8,202 nucleotides of DNA. Source: Caldisericota bacterium (GTDB lineage: Bacteria > CG03 > B21-G15). A program made the position numbers and the translations under genes. Under the pieces are notes generated by a model. The model was not told where the DNA came from, did no database searches, and saw only the letters and a program-made list of their open reading frames with translations. The stretch covers positions 1 through 8,202 of the forward strand of contig QMOP01000052.1 of the NCBI GenBank assembly GCA_003650255.1, given 5' to 3'. This document shows, piece by piece, positions 1 through 6,477 of the stretch (the first letter of the stretch is position 1; each line of letters begins with the position of its first letter).

Positions 1-3000
1 TAAACTTATATCATTGGTATCATCATCTGTCGCTGAACTATCTACATCTGTCGCCGTTATCTGTCCTCCTGCCGTTACCGTTATACTTCCATCCGCTGTA
101 TCTACATCTACTAAATCTATTGCGTTTGTATCTGTATATTGTATATCTCCTGAAATAGTTGAACTGGCATCAAGATTTGTTGCATCATTCGTTCCTGAAG
201 TTAATGTTATCGCTCCGGGAGCATCTGCAAACAATGTTGTTGCTATTATATTGCCTCCTGTTTGATTGATAAGACCTGTGCCACTTCCATCATAGTCAGC
301 ATTTATATCTACATTGCCAGTTGTAGAGATTGTTCCTGAATTCTGAATAAAATCAGTTCCTGCATTAAATGTTATCAATCCACCACCAGTGCTCTGAACA
401 TTCGCTCCAACTGTTATATGGTCATCATCTCCTGTATCATCTGTTGCCTGTAAAGTTATATTTCCAGATGCACTAATAGGTGAACTTATAGTTAATGGAG
501 AAGAAGCAGTTATATCTACAAGCCCACCTGTATTGTGGACTGAATATGTATCTGTATTCAAATCAGTAAGTGTTAATGCTCCTGAATTTGTTATATAAAT
601 ATCTCCTGCTCCTGTATTTACTGCATCAAGTTGAGAAATAGAAGTTATTAATTTATTTGCATTTGTTCCTATTCCAGTAACTGCACTTACTTCTAATGTT
701 GAAGCAGTCACATCTGTTGCCGTTGAACCACTTGTTATCGCTCCTGTTTCTGCTGTTAAAGTTGCTGCATTTGTCGCTGTAATGTTTCCTGTAGTAAAGG
801 TAATTGCATCATTTGAGATATTTACATCATTACCAGAATTTATTGTTCCTGCAATTGTGGTTGTCCCAGAACCAGTTGTTTGTGTTACATCACCTGTTCC
901 ACCACCCGCAGTTGAAGTTGTAACATTTCCATTAAAGTTTACATTTCCTGCATTATTTATGGTTAAATACTCAAGGGCTGTTGTTGTTCCTACACCAACA
1001 AGAGTTATTGTATCATCTGCTGTATTTAATGTAAGACCTTCTGTTCCAATTCCTGTTCCATCAATATTAGAACCGAAAACAACAGAACCACCTGAATTGT
1101 CACCCGCTGCATCTGTATCTATTGTTATATCACCTGCAAGAGTTATTCCTCCTGTTGCTCCACTGAAATCTACATCTCCTGTTCCCACACTGTCATCCGT
1201 AAAGATATTTCCATTGAGTGTCACCACTCCTGATGTTGTTAATGTTAAATATTCAAGTGGTGTGGTTGTTCCTATTGCAGGTAAAGTTATTGCCTGGTTT
1301 GCTGTATTTATTGTTAATCCTTCATTACCTGCAATACTTCCATCTATTGCTGAACCAAATGTTACTGCTCCTCCTGTTCCTCCACCTGCTGCATCTGTAT
1401 TTATCATCACATCCGTTCCAAGAATCACTCCTCCTGTTACTCCACTGAAATCCACATTTCCTGTTCCTGCATTATCATCTGTGAAGATATTTCCATTAAG
1501 AGTTACCACTCCTGATGTTGTTGCTTTTAATGATTTTAAAGCATTTGTTGTTCCTACATTATTAAGGTTTACATTTCCTGTTCCTGCAATAAGTTCTAAT
1601 GATTCTGTTCCTGCTCCATTTGCATCTACTGAACTGTTAAATGTTATGTCTCCTGCTCCACCAGGACCTGTGCTTAAAATTACATCGCCAGTTAAAGTTA
1701 CAGGTGAAGCAAAACTTATATTTGTATTGGTTGTTTCTATTATTTTGTTTATTCCGTCTCCTGAAATTGAAACATTTCCTGCTCCAGTTTGAGCAAAGCC
1801 ATTGTCTGCTTTAATAAATCCACCTGTATGGACTGTCATTAAACCACCATTGATAACATTTAAAGAGCCAGTTGTATATGTTGTCCCTGAAAGGAAATCA
1901 ACAGTCCCTGCAGTGACTAAAACCATATTTTTGTTTTGAGTCAGACCTGTAGCACTTATTCCTCCAGTATTTGAAGCATCTCCTATTGTTAATATTCCAG
2001 CAGTTATAGCATCAAGTAATCCATCAGAAAGAGTTAGAACCCCTCCAGCAGAACCTATTCCAATGGTTGAAGCAGCATTATAAGTTGTAAGGGTAACATT
2101 ACCCGTTCCTGCATTAATTACTCCAGGACCTGCTGGCCAGTTCATTGTATCTGCAGAAAGAACAATTGGATTGTTATTACTCGTTAGAGATGTTCCTATA
2201 CTAATTGTTGGAACTTTTATACTTATACCGCCTGCACCTGTTGTTGTAACTGCTCCTGTTAAAGTTGTCGTTCCCTGTCCATCGGTCTGTTTAAAAGTTG
2301 CAGAATCAACAGTAGATGAGAAAGTTGTATTGTTTGCATTGGTTATAGTAAGAGTACCCAGTGCATCATTTGAACCAACCGCTCCACCAAAAGTAATATT
2401 TCCACCTGTTCCTGCATTTAAAGTTAAATCATAATTATTTCCTGCTGTGCTATCTGTTGTTCCTGTAATGGATATATTTGCACCAGAGGCAACTGCACCA
2501 CTGTTTGTTGTATCAAGTAATATTCCAGCAGCATTTCCAATCAGGACACTATCGCTTATTGTGATGGGGTTACCAGCAGTAATTATGTTTGCGTTTAATG
2601 TAGTCGTTCCATTAGGTCCATCAAGTGTGATTGATGCATTGCCTGCTCCTGTAATCTGACCATTAACTGTAATAGTTCCACCTGCAGCCGGTGATTGAAT
2701 TGTTACAGGGTCATTAAATGTAATTGTTCTTATATCAATTGCACCTGTCCCATTACTTCTTCCAATAGTAATGGAGGAAAATCCATCCTGTAAATAACCT
2801 ATTTCTGTTGAATCAAGATTAAAGGTTCCTGTTGCGCCATTACCTATTCCTATTGAAGTTCCAGCATTTTCAGGTTGCAGTGTTATATTTCCACTTCCGG
2901 TTATATTTGCTCCTAAGGTGATATTGTCTGTTGTTATTGTAATATTTCCAGTTCCTGAATTTATTGTAGCACCTGCATTCTGAGTGAAATTTCCATCTGG

Positions 3001-6000
3001 AGCAAAGTTTATATCACCATTAGCAGTTGCTACTGCTGCATTAAGAGTAAGATTACCTCCCCCTGTTGTTGTTATTCTAACATCTCCACCTGTTGTTGTT
3101 ACTGCACCAAGAGGAATATTCCCGGCAGAGGTGATATATACTGGGTTTGCATCGCTTGTTAAAATCAAATTGCCACCTGCAACAGAAATACCAAGATAGT
3201 TTCCTGAAGTTCCTATACCTGAAGCATCAATATCAAGATTACCAGCAGTCGTTGTTAAAACCGCTCCTCCATCTGTAACACTTCCTCCTGCATCTATATC
3301 CATACTTCTTGCTGTAAAGTTTGCATTTACTAAAATGTTTCCAGCAGAATCTAAAACAAGGTTATCATCTATGTTACTTACACCTGCTATTGTTATATTT
3401 CCTGAAGTTGTTCTTATATCCACTGTATCTACAAACGCTGCAGTATTTATTGCTCCAAGAGATAAGTTTGCTCCTGAAGTTACATAAATATCTCCACTTC
3501 CAGTTGCATCAGTAGTGGTAAGAATTAAATTACCACCTGTTACAGAAACATCAAGGTAATTTGCTGAAGTTCCTATACCAGAACCTGTAATAGTAAGATT
3601 TCCACCTGTACTGGTAAGAACTCCTCCAGTATCAGTCACAGTTCCTGAAGCATTTACTGTTACACTACTTCCTGATGTATTTGCTCCTATACTTACATTA
3701 CCAGTAGTTCCTATTGTAAGAGAATTTGTTATTGCAAGCTGGCTGTTGATTGTAATTCCTCCACCTCTTGCATATAAATTTACATTTCCAGATGCACTGG
3801 CAAGGTCGTTTGCTGAAATTGTATTGATACCTGGAGTGTCTGAAATTATTAAGGTATTTGGTCTATCAGTGCTATCAATAGAAAAGTCATTCATAGCAAG
3901 AGAAACACGGGGTTCATCTATTTCTATACCTCCTGTTCCATCACTGTTCATATCTGCATGTAAGGTAATGTCTCCACTTCCAGCATTTAATGTTGTTGCT
4001 GCACCGGTTCCTATTGAAATACTATCACCATAAAGGATAATGTTTTGATTGTTTGTAGAAGAATTAAGAGTTGTTACAAATGTGCTACCAATTGTTAAAT
4101 CACCTGTTCCATTTGAATCATTATCAGCATGAAGAGTTAAGTCACCAGTTCCTGTAGTTAAAGTAGCCCTGTTTACAGAAATGTTTCCATCTGCCTCAAC
4201 AGTTAAGGTAGTTCCAGCATTCAAATCATTTTCTATAGTAACATCACGAGTAACTGGATTTGCACCATCAGTTCCAATTCCTATAGAACCACTTGCCTGA
4301 ATTGGGTTATTGGAAGCATTGTTATTTATTATTACATCTCTTGCTCCATCTATTTTTATATCTCCACCTGCGTTAAGGTAACCATCATTACCAATTGTTA
4401 CATCACTATCATTCCCGGCATCTCTATCTGCATTGATATCAATATTACCTGTGCCTGATGTATATGCATAACCAGTAAAGCCATTGTTACCAATGATTAT
4501 GTTTTCTCCTTCTAATGTAATATCTCCATTTACTGCCCTGACATCTGCCGCAGCAGTACCCGCAATTGTCAGATCACCCACAACACCATTATTATTGGCA
4601 ATTAATGTAACTGTTGAATTATTGCCTGTAGTTCGAACATTTGCATTTATATTTAAATCACCTGCTGTGCTTAGAGAAATGTTACCTGAGGTTTGGATTC
4701 CAGTTCCACTGTAAGTTCCAACAGTAACTCCAGTCACATTTACAGCAGTTTCTGTATTATTGTTTATATAGATATCACCAGAAGTAGTTATTGCAGAGAC
4801 ATTTGTTAAACCAGAAGTTAAAATAGGATGAGCAGAAGAACCTATACCAGTAGATGCTGAAAGTAGCAAGTCACCACCACTTAAAGTTATTGTTTGGTCT
4901 CCTGCATTTGAAATTGCTCCTGCCCCAGAATTATCACTATCAGCAATTAAACCAACATCTCCTGAACCTGTAAAATTAATTCCACCATTATTTAAGATAA
5001 TATCATTTTCTGCTTCAAGGAGAAGATAGTTAGTCCCTGCATAATCAATATCAGCATCAATAGTTATATCACCTGCTTCAGTACCTCCTGCATTTACTGT
5101 TGTAATTATTACATTTGCAGTGGCAAGATTCCCTTCAAGAGTTGTATCCAGTATTGTAGATGGCGTGCCTGTTGGATTAAATGTATTTGGATTTCCTCCA
5201 GACCAGTTTCCATTTTGGTCTGCGTTTGTAATAGTGACATTATAAGGGTCAATCAAGAAAGTCCCGGTTGAACCAGATGTTGCTGATAAGTTTATTGAAG
5301 CATCTCCAAGATAGAAATCACGACCTGAAAGCTCTATAAACCCACCATTCCCTGATTCTCCACCTTTTGCTTCAAGAGTTGCACCTGAAAATATTCCTGC
5401 TAATCCATCTTCCATACTGGAAAGGATTTTTATTTCACCGCCAGAAGAATTTTCTCCAACACCATTTGCTGTTATTAAACTTCCGGTTCCAACAACTGTT
5501 GCCTGAGTTGAATTGAGAATTATACTTCCTGCATCTGCTCCTGGTGCTCCATTTGCTTTTATAGTTCCTGTATTTATAAGTGTCCCAGATGCACCAACAA
5601 GTTTAACCACTCCATTTTCTTCAACGATTTGACCTGCTTCAATAATTTCAGGAGTATTTACAACTTCTTTTATAACATCTGTTATCTGACCTGCTGGAAT
5701 TAAGACAGTTCCCGGTTGCTGGTCCTGTGGTGGATTTGAAATTGCAAAATTGACAAGATTGCTTCCATCAAAATTAACTGTGAACTTTTCTGCTGCTCCT
5801 ATTCTTACTTTTCCAAGATTTGCAACAATTAATCCTTCGTTAGAAACAAGAGGAGCAACTAAAATTGCATATCCATTATCATTTATTACTATTTTACCTT
5901 TATTTATTATATAGGAGAGAGCCGCATTTGAGTCCTGATTGAACTCATAATTACCACTGAGGAAGTCGGAATCGGAAATATTTAATGTTGTAGCAAGTAG

Positions 6001-6381
6001 TCCTGCAACATTAACAGTTGCATCTTTCCCAAAAAGTATTCCATTCGGGTTAATTATCCATACCTGCCCATTTGCAATTAATTGACCAAGTATTGCTGTT
6101 GGGTCAGAACCAACAACTCTATTTAAAGAAACAGCATTTGCTCCTGGTTGTATATACTGGACAAGTTCATTCACATCAATGGAATAACTATCCCAGTTAA
6201 TGATTGTCTTACCAGATTGCTGGGTAATAGTCATTTGATTTGCTGCCTGATTAATTTCTGCCTGGCCTGCTACAACATTACCATTTTGCGGTAATGGTAA
6301 TGCCTGCATTGGCCATAAAAGCCCCCCAGCAGCAACAAGTAATAAAAACCTGCCTATTAAAAACCTTTTTCCGACTTTCAT
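1..6381 (-). CDS. TpsA: giant filamentous-haemagglutinin-like exoprotein of a two-partner secretion system (5' part; 3' end outside window)
   Basis: Likely a secreted or surface-attached fibre that is exported by the TpsB encoded just upstream and folds as a beta-helix outside the cell. Residues here count from ATG 6381. Residues 1-27 form a signal peptide: Lys/Arg-rich start, hydrophobic FLLLVAAGGLLW, probable cleavage after MQA. Residues 28 to about 215 form the TPS secretion domain, with INWDSYSID, a VSLNRVVG segment and NPNGILFG at 111-118. A family-typical FLIDPYNVTIT segment sits near 375-385. Everything after that is beta-strand repeats rich in Gly, Asn, Thr, Ser, Ile and Asp, with few aromatics and no cysteine codon that I could find. 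The frame stays open for all 2,127 codons to base 1, so the protein is longer still and its C-terminal function is unknown. Start 6381 is chosen for its well-spaced AGGAGG and direct signal peptide; in-frame ATG 6465 is the alternative. Adhesin is the default inference; a contact-dependent toxin carrier cannot be excluded. Confidence 0.93.
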   Translation of the reverse strand, partial: MKVGKRFLIGRFLLLVAAGGLLWPMQALPLPQNGNVVAGQAEINQAANQMTITQQSGKTIINWDSYSIDVNELVQYIQPGANAVSLNRVVGSDPTAILGQLIANGQVWIINPNGILFGKDATVNVAGLLATTLNISDSDFLSGNYEFNQDSNAALSYIINKGKIVINDNGYAILVAPLVSNEGLIVANLGKVRIGAAEKFTVNFDGSNLVNFAISNPPQDQQPGTVLIPAGQITDVIKEVVNTPEIIEAGQIVEENGVVKLVGASGTLINTGTIKANGAPGADAGSIILNSTQATVVGTGSLITANGVGENSSGGEIKILSSMEDGLAGIFSGATLEAKGGESGNGGFIELSGRDFYLGDASINLSATSGSTGTFLIDPYNVTITNADQNGNWSGGNPNTFNPTGTPSTILDTTLEGNLATANVIITTVNAGGTEAGDITIDADIDYAGTNYLLLEAENDIILNNGGINFTGSGDVGLIADSDNSGAGAISNAGDQTITLSGGDLLLSASTGIGSSAHPILTSGLTNVSAITTSGDIYINNNTETAVNVTGVTVGTYSGTGIQTSGNISLSTAGDLNINANVRTTGNNSTVTLIANNNGVVGDLTIAGTAAADVRAVNGDITLEGENIIIGNNGFTGYAYTSGTGNIDINADRDAGNDSDVTIGNDGYLNAGGDIKIDGARDVIINNNASNNPIQASGSIGIGTDGANPVTRDVTIENDLNAGTTLTVEADGNISVNRATLTTGTGDLTLHADNDSNGTGDLTIGSTFVTTLNSSTNNQNIILYGDSISIGTGAATTLNAGSGDITLHADMNSDGTGGIEIDEPRVSLAMNDFSIDSTDRPNTLIISDTPGINTISANDLASASGNVNLYARGGGITINSQLAITNSLTIGTTGNVSIGANTSGSSVTVNASGTVTDTGGVLTSTGGNLTITGSGIGTSANYLDVSVTGGNLILTTTDATGSGDIYVTSGANLSLGAINTAAFVDTVDIRTTSGNITIAGVSNIDDNLVLDSAGNILVNANFTARSMDIDAGGSVTDGGAVLTTTAGNLDIDASGIGTSGNYLGISVAGGNLILTSDANPVYITSAGNIPLGAVTTTGGDVRITTTGGGNLTLNAAVATANGDINFAPDGNFTQNAGATINSGTGNITITTDNITLGANITGSGNITLQPENAGTSIGIGNGATGTFNLDSTEIGYLQDGFSSITIGRSNGTGAIDIRTITFNDPVTIQSPAAGGTITVNGQITGAGNASITLDGPNGTTTLNANIITAGNPITISDSVLIGNAAGILLDTTNSGAVASGANISITGTTDSTAGNNYDLTLNAGTGGNITFGGAVGSNDALGTLTITNANNTTFSSTVDSATFKQTDGQGTTTLTGAVTTTGAGGISIKVPTISIGTSLTSNNNPIVLSADTMNWPAGPGVINAGTGNVTLTTYNAASTIGIGSAGGVLTLSDGLLDAITAGILTIGDASNTGGISATGLTQNKNMVLVTAGTVDFLSGTTYTTGSLNVINGGLMTVHTGGFIKADNGFAQTGAGNVSISGDGINKIIETTNTNISFASPVTLTGDVILSTGPGGAGDITFNSSVDANGAGTESLELIAGTGNVNLNNVGTTNALKSLKATTSGVVTLNGNIFTDDNAGTGNVDFSGVTGGVILGTDVMINTDAAGGGTGGAVTFGSAIDGSIAGNEGLTINTANQAITLPAIGTTTPLEYLTLTTSGVVTLNGNIFTDDSVGTGDVDFSGATGGITLAGDITIDTDAAGDNSGGSVVFGSNIDGTGIGTEGLTLNTADDTITLVGVGTTTALEYLTINNAGNVNFNGNVTTSTAGGGTGDVTQTTGSGTTTIAGTINSGNDVNISNDAITFTTGNITATNAATLTAETGAITSGSTATDVTASTLEVSAVTGIGTNANKLITSISQLDAVNTGAGDIYITNSGALTLTDLNTDTYSVHNTGGLVDITASSPLTISSPISASGNITLQATDDTGDDDHITVGANVQSTGGGLITFNAGTDFIQNSGTISTTGNVDINADYDGSGTGLINQTGGNIIATTLFADAPGAITLTSGTNDATNLDASSTISGDIQYTDTNAIDLVDVDTADGSITVTAGGQITATDVDSSATDDDTNDISL
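928..1491 (-). repeat. Two tandem 282-bp (94-residue) repeats in tpsA, with a partial third copy
   Basis: Copy one runs 1491 to 1210 and copy two 1209 to 928 in coding direction. Both start NIFTDD, continue G(N/D)VDFSG..GG and DAAG...GG.V.FGS.IDG, then EGLT(I/L)NTA, and end in an IGTTTPLEYLT- or VGTTTALEYLT-type strand followed by N.NG. The period is exactly 94 codons with no gaps. Upstream in the gene (about 1704 to 1492) a more diverged copy lacks the first 20 or so residues but keeps GAGDITFNSSVD, NNVGTTNALKSL and SGVVTLNG. The spacing suits repeated coils of a beta-helix and points to growth by duplication. Confidence 0.88.
1900..2086 (-). repeat. Diverged second copy of the 'GFSSITIGR' module in tpsA
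   Basis: In coding direction it reads STIGIGSAGGVLTL, then SDGLLDAITAGILTIGD, then ASNTGGISATG. The order IGIG, L-x-L, a short helix-like LLDAI, then G.LTIG and a Gly-rich turn matches the module at 2701-2868. The conserved Arg of TIGR is replaced by Asp and the FSS by IL. Confidence 0.55.
2701..2868 (-). repeat. Beta-strand module of the 'GFSSITIGR' type in tpsA
   Basis: In coding direction the segment reads TSIGIGNGATGTFNL, then STEIGYLQDGFSSITIGR, then SNGTGAIDIR. From memory of the family, an IGIG...L....L..L.DGF.SITIGR.DG.G.I pattern recurs in large filamentous-haemagglutinin-like proteins from several phyla. A second, more diverged copy lies about 780 bases further along the gene (1900-2086). 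Its structural role is presumably one or two extra beta-helix turns; no separate function is known to me. Confidence 0.65.
3030..3639 (-). repeat. Tandem 120-residue repeat in tpsA
   Basis: The first copy (3639 to 3280 in coding direction, 120 codons) begins VTDTGGVLTSTGGNL, then SGIGTSANYLDVSVTGGNLIL. The second (3279 to about 3030) begins VTDGGAVLTTTAGNL, then SGIGTSGNYLGISVAGGNLIL. The second is shorter through loss of residues in its middle and end. A related IGTNANKL segment recurs near the left of the window, so the GIGT..N.L turn is a spread-out building block and not confined to this pair. Confidence 0.82.
5737..6300 (-). other. TPS secretion domain of TpsA (haemagglutination-activity type)
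   Basis: This part of TpsA, roughly residues 28-215 counted from ATG 6381, matches the N-terminal secretion domain that TpsB POTRA domains recognise. Visible signposts in order are NWDSYSIDVNELVQYIQPG, then VSLNRVVGSDPTAILGQL, then WIINPNGILFG (NPNGI at 6037-6051), then a VAGLLATT turn. It closes with VRIGAAEKFTVNFDGSNLV. The NPNGI and LNRV..-type segments are hallmarks of the family. The second family motif, NPNL as in Bordetella FhaB, is not present, which is common in distant members. The exact right boundary is an estimate. Confidence 0.88.
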
Positions 6382-6465
6382 TGACTCCCTCCTTTTATTT
6401 TGTTTAATTGGTTCATCTTTTTTATTTTCTTTTTTAAAATATTCGTCAACATTGCTATTATTCAT
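6382..6465 (-). other. In-frame 28-codon upstream extension of tpsA with its own start and ribosome binding site
   Basis: ATG 6465 opens the same frame as the preferred start. It is preceded by AGGAG (minus strand, 6470-6474) four bases upstream, only 12 bases after the tpsB stop codon. The 28 added residues are very hydrophilic (MNNSNVDEYFKKENKK, then DEPIKQNKRRES) and would lengthen the n-region of the signal peptide. Long n-regions (ESPR) exist in type V secretion proteins, but this one does not resemble the classic ESPR sequence. It may be the real N-terminus, an alternative start, or a short leader read in frame with tpsA. Confidence 0.5.
6388..6393 (-). promoter_or_regulatory. Ribosome binding site for the preferred tpsA start (ATG 6381)
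   Basis: The minus strand reads AGGAGG, then six bases (GAGTCA), then ATG. This is a full-strength Shine-Dalgarno at good spacing, and it directly precedes a typical signal peptide. It is the main reason for preferring this start over the in-frame ATG 84 bases upstream. Confidence 0.7.
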
Positions 6466-6477
6466 TTTTCTCCTTTT

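Noticed and set aside
1218..1448. A short Leu-rich plus-strand reading frame
   Set aside because: The Leu runs are the reverse reading of tpsA codons in another frame, and no credible ribosome binding site or domain is present. The other short plus-strand frames across 14-4714 and 6651-7688 are shadows of tpsA or tpsB for the same reason.
782..1792. A 336-codon plus-strand reading frame rich in Val, Pro, Ser and Thr
   Set aside because: It is antisense to the tpsA repeats. Its Val/Pro-rich, repetitive translation comes from the Gly-, Asn- and Thr-rich codons on the opposite strand; it repeats with the same 282-bp period and has no recognisable domain.
6278..6300. Inverted repeat TTACCATT, 7-base loop, AATGGTAA
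   Set aside because: It has an 8-bp stem but lies inside the tpsA coding sequence just after the signal peptide, where it encodes LPLPQNGNV. It has no T-tract and no second copy, so chance or a weak mRNA hairpin is the simplest reading.
1..6381. Repeating TTCCTGTTCCTGCA-like plus-strand words suggesting a CRISPR or satellite array
   Set aside because: The words are spaced irregularly and vary in sequence. They follow the codons for recurring AGTGN- and AGNI-type turns in the TpsA protein, so they are protein repeats and not a DNA array with spacers.
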